A stretch of DNA of 64,000 nucleotides from Bradyrhizobium sp. CCBAU 51765 (GCF_015291725.1 NZ_CP030038.1:2593001-2657000); one strand, 5' to 3'; shown: positions 26,015-36,195, numbered from the stretch's first letter. Notes: generated from the sequence alone by a model not told the origin. Numbers and translations are program-made.

Positions 26015-26792
26015 GTTCGGCAACTTTCAGCGCCTCGGTGCGGATCTCCTCGACCAGCCGCTCCTTGAGCTGGACGAATTCCGGCGTGGTCTTGATCTTG
26101 TAGGAGCGTGGATGCGGCAGGTCCACATGGATCTCGGCCTTGATGCGGCCGGGACGCGCGCTCATGACGATGACGCGGCTGCCGAGGAAGATCGCTTCCT
26201 CGATGTCGTGGGTCACGAACAGCACCGTCTTCTGGTCGCGCTCCCAGATCCCGAGCAGCATTTCTTGCATCAGGGCGCGGGTCTGGTTGTCCAATGCGCC
26301 GAAGGGCTCGTCGAGCAAGAGGATCTTCGGATCATTGGCGAGCGCCCGTGCGATTGCCGTGCGCTGCTGCATGCCGCCGGAGAGCTGCTTTGGCCAATGG
26401 TTCTCGAAGCCCGACAATCCGACCTGGCGGATGAAGGCATCGGCGATCTTGTTCCGCTCGTCCTGCGCCACGCCGCGCTCGCGCAGGCCGAAGGCAATGT
26501 TCTCGCGCACCGTGAGCCACGGGAACAGCGTGTAGGACTGGAACACCATGCCGCGATCGGCGCCCGGGCCGGTCACCTCGCGCCCGTCGAGCGTGACGCG
26601 TCCGCTGGTCGGGCGGTCGAGGCCGGCGACGATGCGCAGCAGCGTGGACTTGCCGCAACCGGAGGGACCGAGGATGGTGACGAAGTCGTTGTTGCCGATG
26701 ACGAGGTCGGTCGGTTCCAGCGCCCTGGTCGGTGCGTTGCCGTGGCGAGCGGGGAAGGTGCGCGAGACCTGTTCGACCTTGAGGATCGTCAT
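26007..26792 (-). CDS. ABC transporter ATP-binding protein (SsuB/TauB type)
   Basis: 261 residues with Walker A GPSGCGKST, Q-loop VFQSYTLFPWLTV, signature LSGGMQQRTAIARAL, Walker B ILLLDEPFGALD and switch His in FVTHDIEEA. The nitrate/sulfonate/taurine subfamily is indicated by the partner genes and by the C-terminal PHPRSYKIKTTPEF. It energises the permease encoded upstream; the start overlaps the permease stop as ATGA with a GGAGG site. The substrate is unknown. Confidence 0.93.
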   Translation of the reverse strand: MTILKVEQVSRTFPARHGNAPTRALEPTDLVIGNNDFVTILGPSGCGKSTLLRIVAGLDRPTSGRVTLDGREVTGPGADRGMVFQSYTLFPWLTVRENIAFGLRERGVAQDERNKIADAFIRQVGLSGFENHWPKQLSGGMQQRTAIARALANDPKILLLDEPFGALDNQTRALMQEMLLGIWERDQKTVLFVTHDIEEAIFLGSRVIVMSARPGRIKAEIHVDLPHPRSYKIKTTPEFVQLKERLVEEIRTEALKVAEHA

Positions 26793-27562
26793 GCGAGCCT
26801 CCACGGAAACAGCCAGGCGTTGAACGCCTTGAACAGGAAGTCCGAGATCAGGCCGATCAGTCCGATCACGATGATGCCGAAGATGATCTGGCCGGTATTG
26901 AGCAGCGCCTGGCTGTCGGTGATCATGTGACCGATGCCGGAGGACGAGCCGATCAACTCGGCGACGATGACGTAGGTCCAGGCCCAGCCAAGCACCAGCC
27001 GCAGGATCTCGGCGATCTCGGGTGCCGAGGAAGGCAGCAGCACCCGGCGGATGATGCCGCGGTCGCCGGCGCCCAGCGTATAGGCGGCTTCGACCAGATC
27101 GCGCCGCGTGGCGCCGACGGTCACCGCGACCATCAGGATGACCTGGAATACCGAGCCGATGAAGATCACGAGCAGCTTCTGCAATTCGCCGATGCCCGCC
27201 CACAGGATCAGGAGCGGAATGAAGGCGGAGGCAGGCAGATAGCGTGCGAAGGAGACGAATGGTTCGAGGAACGCCTCGACTGGCTTGTAGGCGCCCATCA
27301 AGACGCCGAGCGGCACCGCGATGATCGCCGCGAGCGCAAAGCCGCCAACGACGCGCCAGATCGTCATGCCGATGTCGAACGCGAATCCCTGCTTGGTCAG
27401 CAGGTCGAAGCCTTCCTGCACCATGGTCAGCGGGTTGGCGAGAAAGGTCTTCGACACGTGGCCGCCGAACGTCGCCCAGGACCAGAGGGCGACGAACAGC
27501 ACGAAGAACGCGAGGCCGTAGGCCACGCGCTGCCTCGATGTAACAGGGTCCAGGGGGCGCAT
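26789..27562 (-). CDS. ABC transporter permease (SsuC/TauC type)
   Basis: 257 residues with about six membrane helices. The inner-membrane-permease loop is seen as EAAYTLGAGDRGIIRRVLLPSSAPEI, the usual EAA signature of this family. ATG 27562 is chosen over the TTG three bases earlier. It is linked by a 4-base overlap to the ATPase gene. Between it and the binding-protein gene lies a GC-rich hairpin (27593-27620). Confidence 0.92.
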   Translation of the reverse strand: MRPLDPVTSRQRVAYGLAFFVLFVALWSWATFGGHVSKTFLANPLTMVQEGFDLLTKQGFAFDIGMTIWRVVGGFALAAIIAVPLGVLMGAYKPVEAFLEPFVSFARYLPASAFIPLLILWAGIGELQKLLVIFIGSVFQVILMVAVTVGATRRDLVEAAYTLGAGDRGIIRRVLLPSSAPEIAEILRLVLGWAWTYVIVAELIGSSSGIGHMITDSQALLNTGQIIFGIIVIGLIGLISDFLFKAFNAWLFPWRLA

Positions 27563-27592
27563 CAAACTGTCTATCCGAATAGTCGATCACGG

Positions 27593-27620
27593 GCCGGCTC
27601 CGCCTCGTGGCGGAACCGGC
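27593..27620 (-). promoter_or_regulatory. intercistronic hairpin
   Basis: gccggctccgcc and ggcggaaccggc pair over 12 positions with one mismatch around a 4-base loop, between the binding-protein stop (27634) and the permease ATG (27562). There is no T-run, so it more likely protects the upstream message or attenuates than terminates outright. This is a common arrangement where the binding protein is needed in excess. Confidence 0.5.
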
Positions 27621-27633
27621 GGCTTGCAGCAGC

Positions 27634-28578
27634 TTACTTGATGAAGCTCGCGTCGAAGAGGTCCTCGACCTTCGGCGCGGCCTTGATGATGCCGATCTCG
27701 AGCAGGAGGTCGGCGGCCTCCTTGTTGAAGGTCAGGAAGTCGCCGGCGAAGAATTTCTGGTTCGCGGCCTTGTCCTGCCAGCGCAGATATTTCGCCGAGT
27801 TGCCGAACTGCTCGCCGGTCTGCTTCACGTCGGCGCCCATGATCTCGTAGGCCTTGGCTTGGTCCTTGGCGATCATCTCGAGGGCCTCGAAATAGCTGTC
27901 GGCGAGCGCCTTGGCGGCCTTGGGATTCTCCGTCAGGAACTTCGGCGTGCAGCCGAAAGTGTCCATGACCATCGGGTAGTCGAGCGTGGTTGCGATAATC
28001 TTGCCCTTGTCTGGCGCGGCACGCACCGTCGACAGATATGGCTCATAGGTCATTGCGGCATCGTTCTGGCCGGAGACGAAGGCCTGCGCTGCCGCGGCCG
28101 GCTCGAGGTTCACGACGGTGACGTCCTTCACCGAAAGCCCGTTCTTCTTGAGCATCCAGGCCAGCGCGAAATAGGGCGAGGTGCCGGGTGCGGACGCGGC
28201 GACGGTCTTGCCCTTCAGGTCCTTGATCGCGGCGACGTCGTTGCGCACCACCATGCCGTCGGCGCCATAGCTCTTGTCGAGCTGAAAGATCTGCTTGGTC
28301 GCAACACCATTGGCGTTCCAGGAGATCCAGGTCTCGACCGTGGTCGCCGCGCACTGGATGTCGCCGGAGGCGATCGCGAGATGGCGGTCCTTCTGCGGGA
28401 TCTTCTTGATGGTGACGTCGAGGCCGTTCTTCTTGAAGATGCCCGCCTCCTTCGCCAATGTCAGCGGCGCGAAGCCGGTCCATCCGGAGATGCCGACGCC
28501 GACCTTGACGTCGTCGGCGAGCGCGGGAGTGGCGGCCGCGAGAGCAATGATTGTCGCAAATAGCTTTGAACTACGCAT
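27634..28578 (-). CDS. ABC transporter substrate-binding protein (NMT1/taurine type)
   Basis: 314 residues with a Sec signal (MRSSKLFATIIALAAATPALA) and a periplasmic NMT1/SsuA-like fold: GWTGFAPLTLAKEAGIFKKNGLDVTI, SGDIQCAATT, DLKGKTVAASAPGTSPYFAL, VSGQNDAAMTYEPYLS. AGAGGA precedes ATG 28578. It is the first gene of the transporter-M20 operon, 105 bp after hutC in the same direction. The location suggests a histidine-, hydantoin- or amide-related nitrogen compound; the ligand is not readable from sequence. Confidence 0.9.
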   Translation of the reverse strand: MRSSKLFATIIALAAATPALADDVKVGVGISGWTGFAPLTLAKEAGIFKKNGLDVTIKKIPQKDRHLAIASGDIQCAATTVETWISWNANGVATKQIFQLDKSYGADGMVVRNDVAAIKDLKGKTVAASAPGTSPYFALAWMLKKNGLSVKDVTVVNLEPAAAAQAFVSGQNDAAMTYEPYLSTVRAAPDKGKIIATTLDYPMVMDTFGCTPKFLTENPKAAKALADSYFEALEMIAKDQAKAYEIMGADVKQTGEQFGNSAKYLRWQDKAANQKFFAGDFLTFNKEAADLLLEIGIIKAAPKVEDLFDASFIK

Positions 28579-28683
28579 GATTGTCGTCCTCTTGCCGATC
28601 GATGGATTGACGTCCTGTTGATCACTGTCGGCCCATCTGGACCGTTGCCCGAAGCGTTGCACGATTTGTGCCGACATGTTCTC

Positions 28684-29409
28684 TCAGCCTCCCTTGAATC
28701 GGGCGACAAGGCGGTGAGAGTCACCGGGATAGAGCAGGCGTACCGCGGTGATGGTGCGCGCGCTCCGCCAGGTGTAGCGGTCGATCACGAGGCAGGGCGC
28801 GCCGACGGCAATGTCGAGTGCCTCCGCGGTGCGATCGTCCGCAACGATGGCACTGATCGTGTGCTCGGCTTCGGTCCATGGGACATGGTGAAGCAGCCAC
28901 GAGCCGGGGGGCTCGCGCGAGAAGTCCGCGGTCGCGGCATCCGGCACGGACGACAGGTCGATCAGCCTGTCCTCGGCGGCGAAGGGCACGTTGTCGGCGC
29001 TATGGCGGCAGGTGATCGCGATCACCTTGCCTGCCTTCTTGACGCCGAGGCGATCGCGGTCGGCAGCGGTCGCCGCGCGCAGCTTGCGGCCGATCAGCTC
29101 GTAGCCGTAAGTCCGGCCGAGGGCCGTGATCTCGGCGCGAATGTCGGCGATCTTGAGCACCGCCGATTGATGCTGCGGCCGGCGCACGAACGAGCCGGCA
29201 CGCCGCCGCCGCTCGATCAGATCGGCTTGCGCCAGCTCCGACAGCGCCTTGTTCACGGTCATGCGCGAGCAGCCGTAGCGGGCCACGAGTTCGTGCTCGA
29301 ACGGAATGCGATGGCCCGGCGGCCACTCGCCGGTCAGGATGCGCTGCTCGATGTCGGCACGGATGCGCTTATAGAGGGTCGGCTTGTCGGCATCGGTGAC
29401 GAGGCTCAT
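28684..29409 (-). CDS. hutC: GntR-family histidine utilisation repressor HutC
   Basis: 241 residues. The N-terminal GntR winged helix is LYKRIRADIEQRILTGEWPPGHRIPFEHELVARYGCSRMTVNKALSELAQADLIERRRRAGSFV (shown here by its length and by PFEHELVARYGCSRMTVNKA). The C-terminal part is a UTRA ligand domain ending LLYPGDSHRLVARF. HutC represses hut genes until urocanate binds. ATG 29409 overlaps the hutF stop as ATGA and has GGGAG upstream; in-frame sequence before it belongs to hutF. The probable operator is 30799-30818. Confidence 0.93.
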   Translation of the reverse strand: MSLVTDADKPTLYKRIRADIEQRILTGEWPPGHRIPFEHELVARYGCSRMTVNKALSELAQADLIERRRRAGSFVRRPQHQSAVLKIADIRAEITALGRTYGYELIGRKLRAATAADRDRLGVKKAGKVIAITCRHSADNVPFAAEDRLIDLSSVPDAATADFSREPPGSWLLHHVPWTEAEHTISAIVADDRTAEALDIAVGAPCLVIDRYTWRSARTITAVRLLYPGDSHRLVARFKGG

Positions 29410-30764
29410 GCGACGAGCTCCCGCACCGAAGCGGTGAAACGGTCGCGCGCGGCTTGGCGCAATCTGTGGCGCCCGCCTTCGACGACCTTGTGGCCGCCGG
29501 CCCAGACGCAATCGATGGCGCCGCCGCCCGCCGCGAAGATCCAGCCGTCGATCGCCGCGTCGCCGGTGCGGCCTGCCAGCGAAGGATGCGCCGTATCGAG
29601 CGTGACGATGTCTGCACGCGCGCCCGGTGCAAGGCCGAATGTCGCCTGCGCCAACGCTTGCGCGCCGCCCGCAAGCGCATGGTCGAACAATGTGCGGCCG
29701 GTGGAACGTCCCGCGCCGCTGGAGAGCACGTTGCGCTCGCGATGCTTCAGCCGCTGGCCATATTCGAGCTGGCGCAGTTCGTCAGCAACGCCGACCAGCA
29801 CGTTGGAATCGGTGCCGACGCCGAAGGCGCCACCGGCCGCGAGAAATTCGCGCGCTGGAAAGACGCCGTCGCCGAGGCTTGCTTCCGTGATGGGACAGAG
29901 GCCGGCCACCGCACCGGTCCTGGCGAAAGCCTCGACCTCCGCGTCCTTCATGTGCGTGGCGTGGATAAGGCACCAGCGCCGATCCACCGGCGCGTGCTCC
30001 AGCAACCACTGCACCGGACGCAGTCTCGACCAGGCCAGGCAATCCGCGACCTCCTTCACCTGCTCGGCGGCGTGGATATGCACCGGCCCGCCCTCGGCAA
30101 GCGGGATGATCAATTCGAGTTCGTCAGGCGTCACCGCGCGCAAACTGTGCGGCGCGATGCCGATATTGGCACCGGGCAATGCGCCGATCGCCTTGCGCGA
30201 AGCAGCCATCAATGCGGCGAACCGATCGACTGAGCAGATGAAGCGGCGCTGCCCGGCATGGGGTGCTGCACCCCCAAATGATCCATGCGCATAGAAACTC
30301 GGCAGCAAGGTCAGTGCAATGCCGGAAGCTTCGGCAGCCTGTGCAATGCGCGCGGCCATCTCACCGAGGTCGGCGTAGGGCGAGCCGTCGCGGTCGTGAT
30401 GCAGATAATGGAATTCACCGACACGGGTAAAACCCTGCTCGAGCATCTCGACATAGAGCAGCGTCGCAACTGCCGCAACGTCGTCCGGCGTCATGGCGAG
30501 CGCAAAGCGATACATCGTCTCGCGCCAGGTCCAGAAGGTATCGGTGCTGTCGCCGCGCTGCTCCGCAAGTCCGGCCATGCCGCGCTGGAAGGCGTGGCTG
30601 TGCAGGCTCGCCAATCCCGGAAGCGCGATCTGGTGGCGCTCGTCGCCGGCGGCAGGCTGCACGCCCGCCGTCACCTCCGCGATCGCGCCGGCGGCGATGA
30701 CCACCTGCACGTCATTGGCCCAGCCCGAAGGCAGGAGCGCGGAAGCGAAATGCAGTCGGGTCAT
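29406..30764 (-). CDS. hutF: formimidoylglutamate deiminase HutF
   Basis: A 452-residue amidohydrolase-superfamily enzyme turning N-formimino-L-glutamate into N-formyl-L-glutamate and ammonia. Metal and substrate motifs are LPGLASLHSHAFQRGMAGLAE, the active-site HIHAAEQ, IHATHMKDAEVEAFARTG and FGVGTDSNVLV. Its length matches Pseudomonas HutF. The ATG lies at 30764, only 35 bp from the putative HutC palindrome. This is the five-step pathway that normally ends with HutG, but no hutG gene is present in the window. Confidence 0.94.
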   Translation of the reverse strand: MTRLHFASALLPSGWANDVQVVIAAGAIAEVTAGVQPAAGDERHQIALPGLASLHSHAFQRGMAGLAEQRGDSTDTFWTWRETMYRFALAMTPDDVAAVATLLYVEMLEQGFTRVGEFHYLHHDRDGSPYADLGEMAARIAQAAEASGIALTLLPSFYAHGSFGGAAPHAGQRRFICSVDRFAALMAASRKAIGALPGANIGIAPHSLRAVTPDELELIIPLAEGGPVHIHAAEQVKEVADCLAWSRLRPVQWLLEHAPVDRRWCLIHATHMKDAEVEAFARTGAVAGLCPITEASLGDGVFPAREFLAAGGAFGVGTDSNVLVGVADELRQLEYGQRLKHRERNVLSSGAGRSTGRTLFDHALAGGAQALAQATFGLAPGARADIVTLDTAHPSLAGRTGDAAIDGWIFAAGGGAIDCVWAGGHKVVEGGRHRLRQAARDRFTASVRELVA

Positions 30765-30798
30765 GGTTACACGCCGGCTGGACAGAACGGCGTTACGA

Positions 30799-30818
30799 TT
30801 ATATGTCTAGACATATAA
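30799..30818. promoter_or_regulatory. perfect 20-bp palindrome, probable HutC operator
   Basis: ttatatgtctagacatataa is its own reverse complement. It sits in the 85-bp region between the divergent hutF and hutI starts, 34 bp from one ATG and 20-32 bp from the other. GntR/HutC repressors bind such AT-rich palindromes with a central TCTAGA-like core. The assignment to HutC is by location. Confidence 0.8.
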
Positions 30819-30849
30819 GTCAAGCATCCGACGCCGAATGGATACCCGC

Positions 30850-32064
30850 ATGGCAGAACGCTTCGACCGGATCTGGCACAATGCCCGCCTCGCCACGCTG
30901 CGAGGTGACGGCCCCGATCTCGGCGAGGTCGAACGCGGCATCATCGCCGCCCGCGGTGGCAGGATCGTCTATGCTGGTGCGCAGGCCGATTTTTCGGTGG
31001 ACGCCGATGCGGCCGAACGGATCGACTGCGACGGGCGGTGGATCACGCCGGGGTTCGTCGATTGTCACACCCATCTGGTCTATGGCGGGGATCGCGCGCA
31101 TGAATTCGAGCTACGCCTGAAGGGCGCGAGCTACGAGGAAATTGCGCGCGCGGGCGGCGGCATCGTTTCGACCGTGGCAGCGACGCGCAAGGCAAGCGAG
31201 GCCGAGCTCGTCGCAAGCGCGTTGCCTCGGCTCGATGCCTTGATCGCCGAAGGTGCAACCACGATCGAGATCAAATCCGGCTATGGTCTCGATACCGAAA
31301 CGGAGCTGCGGCAGCTCGCGGCCGCGCGCAGCCTTGGTCGCGAGAGGCCAGTCGCGATCCGCACCTCCTTCCTCGGCGCGCATGCGCTGCCGGTTGAAGC
31401 CGACGGTGACAAGGACCGTTACATCGATCTCGTCTGCAAGGAGATGTTGCCGGCGGTTGCAAAGACAGGCCTCGCCGATGCCGTTGACGCCTTCATGGAG
31501 GGCATTGCGTTCTCGGCTGCGCAAACCGCACGGGTGTTCGAGACGGCGAGGGAACTCGGCCTGCCGGTCAAGCTGCATGCCGATCAGCTCTCGAACCTCG
31601 GCGGCGCTACGCTTGCCGCGAAATTCTCGGCGCTCTCGGCCGATCATTTGGAGCACACCGACGAGGCCGGCGCCGCCGCAATGGCGAAGGCCGGGACGGT
31701 AGCGGTGCTGCTGCCCGGCGCCTTCTACTTCATTCGCGAGACTCAAAAGCCGCCGGTCGAGGCGTTCCGCACGCACGGGGTTGCCATGGCGCTCGCGACC
31801 GACTGCAATCCCGGCAGTTCGCCACTGACCTCGCTTCTGCTCACGATGAATATGGGCGCGACGCTGTTCCGTATGAATGTGGCCGAATGCATCGCGGGCG
31901 TCACCCGTGAGGGTGCACGTGCGCTCGGTATCCTCAGCGAAGCCGGCACGCTGGAGGCCGGCAAATGGTGCGATCTCGCGATCTGGGACATCGAGCGGCC
32001 CGCCGAACTGGTCTACCGCATCGGCTTCAATCCGCTGCACCGCCGGGTGTGGAGGGGACAATGA
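30850..32064 (+). CDS. hutI: imidazolonepropionase HutI
   Basis: 404 residues from ATG 30850 ([17 protein letters not shown]); ATG 30838 in the same frame would add four residues, and neither has a strong ribosome site. The amidohydrolase metal motif [19 protein letters not shown] is present, with [29 protein letters not shown] and [10 protein letters not shown]. It opens the ring of imidazolone-5-propionate to formiminoglutamate in the cytoplasm. It is the first gene of hutIHU and ends in an ATGA overlap with hutH. Confidence 0.95.
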   Translation: MAERFDRIWHNARLATLRGDGPDLGEVERGIIAARGGRIVYAGAQADFSVDADAAERIDCDGRWITPGFVDCHTHLVYGGDRAHEFELRLKGASYEEIARAGGGIVSTVAATRKASEAELVASALPRLDALIAEGATTIEIKSGYGLDTETELRQLAAARSLGRERPVAIRTSFLGAHALPVEADGDKDRYIDLVCKEMLPAVAKTGLADAVDAFMEGIAFSAAQTARVFETARELGLPVKLHADQLSNLGGATLAAKFSALSADHLEHTDEAGAAAMAKAGTVAVLLPGAFYFIRETQKPPVEAFRTHGVAMALATDCNPGSSPLTSLLLTMNMGATLFRMNVAECIAGVTREGARALGILSEAGTLEAGKWCDLAIWDIERPAELVYRIGFNPLHRRVWRGQ

Positions 32065-33620
32065 CGAACGAGGGCGCAGTGATCGTCGTCACGCCGGGAA
32101 CGGTCAGCCTCGATGACCTCGCGTGCGTGCTCGATGGTGCGCCCGTCGTGCTCGATCCCTCGTTCTGGCCGCGCATCGAAGCGGCGGCGGAGATCGTGGC
32201 AAGAGCTGCGCGCGCGGATGTCCCCGCCTACGGCATCAACACCGGATTCGGGAAGCTGGCGTCGAAGCGTATTCCGCCCGATCAGACCACGCTGCTCCAG
32301 CGCAACCTGATCGTTTCACATTGCTGCGGCGTCGGCGCGGCGACGCCAGAGCCAATCGTCCGCCTGATGATGGCGCTGAAGATCATCTCGCTCGGCCGTG
32401 GCGCTTCCGGCGTGCGCCGCGAGTTGATCGAGCAGCTGCAGGACATGCTGGCGCGGGGGGTCCATCCGCTGGTGCCACAGCAGGGCTCCGTGGGTGCCTC
32501 CGGCGATCTCGCGCCGCTCGCGCATATGACCGCGGTGATGATCGGTGAAGGGCAGGCGATCCTTGACGGGAAAACCGTGTCCGGCGCTGAAGCGCTGGCA
32601 GCTGCCGGCCTTGCGCCGCTGACGCTCGGCCCCAAGGAGGGGTTGGCGCTGATCAACGGCACGCAATTTTCGACCGCATACGCCATATCGGGCGTGCTGC
32701 GTGCATTCCGCCTGGCGCGGGCCGCCCTCGTCACCGGCGCATTGTCGGTGGACGCGGCGATGGCCTCGACCGCGCCGTTCCGGCCCGAGATCCAGGCGTT
32801 GCGTGGCCATGCCGGGCAGATCGCCGCGGCGGCGACGCTGACGGCGCTGCTCGATGGCAGCGACATCCGACTCTCGCATCTCGAAGGCGACGAGCGTGTG
32901 CAGGATCCCTATTGCCTGCGCTGCCAGCCACAGGTCGCGGGCGCCGCGCTCGACCTGATCACGCAGGCCGCGCGCACGCTGATCGTCGAGGCCAATGCCG
33001 TCACCGACAATCCGCTGGTGCTGGTCGAAACCGGGGAGATCGTCTCCGGCGGTAATTTCCATGCCGAGCCGGTCGCCTTCGCTGCCGACGCTATCGCGCT
33101 GGCTCTGTCGGAGATCGGCGCGATCAGCGAGCGGCGCATTGCGACATTGGTCGATCCCGCGCTGAATTTCGGCCTGCCGCCGTTCCTCACGCCCGATCCC
33201 GGCATCAATTCCGGCTTCATGATCGCCGAGGTGACGGCGGCCGCGCTCTATGCCGAGAACAAGCAGCGCGCGCTCGCCTGCTCGATCGATTCGACGCCGA
33301 CCAGCGCCAACCAGGAAGATCACGTCTCGATGGCGGCGCACGCCGCGCGGCGGCTGTCCGACATGGCCGACAATCTTGCCGCCATTCTCGGCATCGAGCT
33401 CCTCGTCGCCGCGCAAGGCATCGCGCTGCGCGCGCCGCATGCGACCAGCAGGCCGCTTGCTGCCGTCATCGCCGCCTTGCGCGAGCAGGTGCCGGCACTC
33501 GGTGCCGACCGCTATATGGCCGGCGATCTCGCCAAGGCGGCTGCGTTGATCGAGGCCGACATGCTGACGGGCGTCGCGACGGCCGCGCTTTCATCCGATC
33601 CATTTCCGAGACTTAGCTGA
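32061..33620 (+). CDS. hutH: histidine ammonia-lyase HutH
   Basis: 519 residues. The MIO prosthetic group forms from Ala146-Ser147-Gly148 in [17 protein letters not shown], and [12 protein letters not shown] supplies the active-site Tyr region. Near the end [15 protein letters not shown] is the usual late motif. It removes ammonia from histidine to give urocanate. The start is set by GGAGGGG directly before the ATG that overlaps the hutI stop. It is cotranscribed with hutI and hutU. Confidence 0.96.
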   Translation: MTNEGAVIVVTPGTVSLDDLACVLDGAPVVLDPSFWPRIEAAAEIVARAARADVPAYGINTGFGKLASKRIPPDQTTLLQRNLIVSHCCGVGAATPEPIVRLMMALKIISLGRGASGVRRELIEQLQDMLARGVHPLVPQQGSVGASGDLAPLAHMTAVMIGEGQAILDGKTVSGAEALAAAGLAPLTLGPKEGLALINGTQFSTAYAISGVLRAFRLARAALVTGALSVDAAMASTAPFRPEIQALRGHAGQIAAAATLTALLDGSDIRLSHLEGDERVQDPYCLRCQPQVAGAALDLITQAARTLIVEANAVTDNPLVLVETGEIVSGGNFHAEPVAFAADAIALALSEIGAISERRIATLVDPALNFGLPPFLTPDPGINSGFMIAEVTAAALYAENKQRALACSIDSTPTSANQEDHVSMAAHAARRLSDMADNLAAILGIELLVAAQGIALRAPHATSRPLAAVIAALREQVPALGADRYMAGDLAKAAALIEADMLTGVATAALSSDPFPRLS

Positions 33621-33630
33621 AGAGGTCCGC

Positions 33631-35301
33631 ATGAACCGCCGACTGGACAATGACCGCACCATCCGCGCGCCTCGCGGCAGCGACATCAGCGCCAGGAGTT
33701 GGTTGACGGAAGCGCCCTTGCGCATGCTGATGAACAATCTCGATCCCGATGTCGCGGAACGCCCGAGCGAGCTCGTCGTCTATGGCGGCATCGGCCGCGC
33801 CGCGCGTGACTGGGAGAGCTTTGACCGGATCGTTGCGGCCTTGCGCAACCTCGAAGCCGACCAGACGCTGCTGGTTCAGTCCGGCAAGCCGGTCGGCGTG
33901 TTCCGGACCCACGCCGACGCCCCACGGGTGCTGATCGCGAACTCCAACATCGTGCCGCATTGGGCAACGCTCGACCATTTCAACGAGCTCGATCGCAAGG
34001 GCCTGATGATGTACGGCCAGATGACGGCGGGCTCCTGGATCTATATCGGCAGCCAGGGCATCGTGCAGGGCACCTACGAGACCTTTGTCGAGGTCGGTCG
34101 GCGCCATTATGGCGGCAGCCTTGCCGGCAAATGGATTCTCACCGCCGGCCTTGGCGGCATGGGCGGCGCGCAGCCGCTGGCCGCGACCATGGCCGGCGCC
34201 TCGATGCTCGCGGTCGAATGCCAGCCCAGCCGCATCGAGATGCGCCTGCGCACCGGCTATCTCGATCGCCAGGCCGCAACGCTCGACGAGGCGCTCGCGA
34301 TCATGGCAGAGTCCGCGCAGACGAAGAAGGCGGTCTCGGTCGGCCTGCTCGGCAATGCCGCCGAAATATTCCCGGAACTGGTTCGCCGTGGTGTCAAGCC
34401 CGACATCGTCACCGACCAGACCAGCGCGCATGATCCGATCAACGGCTACTTGCCGAAGGGCTGGACGCTGGCCGATTGGGAGGCGAAACGCGCTTCCGAT
34501 CCGAAGGCAGTCGAGCGCGCGTCGAAAACGTCGATGGTCGACCATGTCCAGGCCATGTTGGATTTCCACGCGCAGGGCATTCCGACGCTCGACTACGGCA
34601 ACAACATCCGCCAGATGGCGCAGGACATGGGCCTGAAGAATGCCTTCGATTTCCCCGGCTTCGTCCCTGCCTATATCCGCCCCTTGTTCTGCCGCGGCAT
34701 CGGACCGTTCCGCTGGGCTGCGCTCTCGGGCGATCCCGAGGATATCTTCAAGACCGATGCCAAGGTCAAAGAGTTGATGCCCGACGACAGGCATCTGCAC
34801 AATTGGCTTGACATGGCGAAGGCGCGCATCAAGTTTCAGGGCCTGCCGGCGCGGATCTGCTGGGTCGGCCTCGGTGATCGCCATCGCCTCGGCCTCGCCT
34901 TCAACGAGATGGTGGCGCGGGGCGAACTGAAAGCCCCCATCGTGATCGGCCGTGATCATCTCGACAGCGGTTCGGTCGCCAGCCCCAACCGCGAGACCGA
35001 GGCGATGAAGGACGGCTCGGACGCCGTGTCCGACTGGCCCCTGCTCAATGCGCTGCTCAATTGCGCCAGCGGTGCGACCTGGGTGTCGCTGCATCATGGT
35101 GGGGGCGTTGGCATCGGCTATTCCCAGCACGCCGGCATGGTGATTGTCGCGGACGGCACGTCGGAAGCCGCCAGGCGCATCGAGCGCGTGCTCTGGAACG
35201 ACCCGGCCAGCGGCGTCATGCGCCATGCCGACGCGGGCTATGAGACGGCGATCGACTGCGCGCACGCCAACGGTCTCGATCTGCCGAGTTTGGCAAAGTA
35301 G
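33631..35301 (+). CDS. hutU: urocanate hydratase HutU
   Basis: 556 residues, the normal length for urocanase. Recognisable are the NAD-binding segment [21 protein letters not shown], the catalytic-site [16 protein letters not shown] (preceded by IVTD), [21 protein letters not shown] and [21 protein letters not shown]. It hydrates urocanate to imidazolone propionate using NAD+ as electrophile. It follows hutH by 10 bp with GAGG upstream and converges on the TetR gene with only 6 bp between stops. Confidence 0.96.
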   Translation: MNRRLDNDRTIRAPRGSDISARSWLTEAPLRMLMNNLDPDVAERPSELVVYGGIGRAARDWESFDRIVAALRNLEADQTLLVQSGKPVGVFRTHADAPRVLIANSNIVPHWATLDHFNELDRKGLMMYGQMTAGSWIYIGSQGIVQGTYETFVEVGRRHYGGSLAGKWILTAGLGGMGGAQPLAATMAGASMLAVECQPSRIEMRLRTGYLDRQAATLDEALAIMAESAQTKKAVSVGLLGNAAEIFPELVRRGVKPDIVTDQTSAHDPINGYLPKGWTLADWEAKRASDPKAVERASKTSMVDHVQAMLDFHAQGIPTLDYGNNIRQMAQDMGLKNAFDFPGFVPAYIRPLFCRGIGPFRWAALSGDPEDIFKTDAKVKELMPDDRHLHNWLDMAKARIKFQGLPARICWVGLGDRHRLGLAFNEMVARGELKAPIVIGRDHLDSGSVASPNRETEAMKDGSDAVSDWPLLNALLNCASGATWVSLHHGGGVGIGYSQHAGMVIVADGTSEAARRIERVLWNDPASGVMRHADAGYETAIDCAHANGLDLPSLAK

Positions 35302-35307
35302 GCGAAG

Positions 35308-36027
35308 TCAGGCGCCGAGCCGGGACGTACTGCTGACCAGTTTTGGCATCGTCGTCTTCGCGCCGTCCATGAAGGTCTGGACGGCGTCGCGGACGATGGC
35401 GCCGAGATCGGGTGGGATCGGCGTTGCGTAAATGAACTTGCGGATCGCGAGATAGAAGATGCGGCCGTGCAGACCCCAAAACAGCTCGGTTTCGCGTTCA
35501 CTCAGCGCGTGAGCTTTTGCATCGGGCAACTTCAGCTCATGACGCAGCTCGGCGGCCGCGGGCTCGATGATCTCGCGCCTGACGATGTCGAGATAGCGGC
35601 TGGTGATGCCGAACGACTTCATGCCGGAGAACACGAAGATCCTCACCCAATTGTACTCGAACACGCGCTCGACATAGTCGAGATAGAAGCGGGTGAGCCG
35701 CGCCTCCAGTGGCAAGGCCCGGTCGCGGATCATCGGTCCCCAATCGGGCGACCAGCGGCTGAGATAGACGTCCTGGTAGACCCGCTCGATCAGCGCCTCC
35801 TTGCTGGGGAAGTGGCGGTAGATCGCCGAATGCGTGATGCCCATGCGCTTGGCGAGCTCACGGGTCTGGCCCTCGAAGCCGCGCTCCGCAAAGAACCGGA
35901 TCGCCTCGTCCACGATCGCGCGCTCCCGATCCGCCGCGCGCATGTTGCGGCGCTTTGGCGCGGACTTGCCTGTCTCGGTCCGTTTTCGGACCAGTCGCTT
36001 CGCCGTTTTCTGCGCTTTTCGGGCCAT
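35308..36027 (-). CDS. TetR family transcriptional regulator
   Basis: 239 residues. A basic N-terminal extension (MARKAQKTAKRLVRKR...) is followed by the TetR helix-turn-helix: AIVDEAIRFFAERGFEGQTRELAKRMGITHSAIYRHFPSKEALIERVYQDV. The ligand domain is unremarkable. It is divergent from the molybdenum-hydroxylase/ABC operon, and two inverted repeats with TGACCA/TGGTCA half-sites lie between the genes (36079 and 36133), so local repression is likely. The start has no clear ribosome site; a Met at residue 29 is an alternative. Confidence 0.9.
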   Translation of the reverse strand: MARKAQKTAKRLVRKRTETGKSAPKRRNMRAADRERAIVDEAIRFFAERGFEGQTRELAKRMGITHSAIYRHFPSKEALIERVYQDVYLSRWSPDWGPMIRDRALPLEARLTRFYLDYVERVFEYNWVRIFVFSGMKSFGITSRYLDIVRREIIEPAAAELRHELKLPDAKAHALSERETELFWGLHGRIFYLAIRKFIYATPIPPDLGAIVRDAVQTFMDGAKTTMPKLVSSTSRLGA

Positions 36028-36078
36028 TTCGTTGCTGAATCGTACGTCTTGGTGCCTTCATAGCCCAAGGCGCATTTG

Positions 36079-36092
36079 TGACCAAATGGTCA
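36079..36092. promoter_or_regulatory. inverted repeat, probable TetR operator 1
   Basis: TGACCA-AA-TGGTCA is a perfect 6-bp inverted repeat with a 2-bp centre, 52 bp upstream of the TetR ATG. A related copy lies 54 bp further on. Confidence 0.65.
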
Positions 36093-36132
36093 TTTCCTGT
36101 TGACCGCCTCCCGGCGGCGTGTCAGGATTTTG

Positions 36133-36146
36133 AGACCAGATGGTTA
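36133..36146. promoter_or_regulatory. inverted repeat, probable TetR operator 2
   Basis: AGACCAGATGGTTA matches operator 1 at 11 of 14 positions with the same 2-bp centre. Its centre is 54 bp from that of operator 1, about five helical turns. Its position before the FAD-subunit gene also argues for the GTG start at 36196. Confidence 0.6.
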
Positions 36147-36195
36147 CAAATCTGGCATCCCGGCTGATGAGCCGATGGATTTCGGGGAAACGGCA

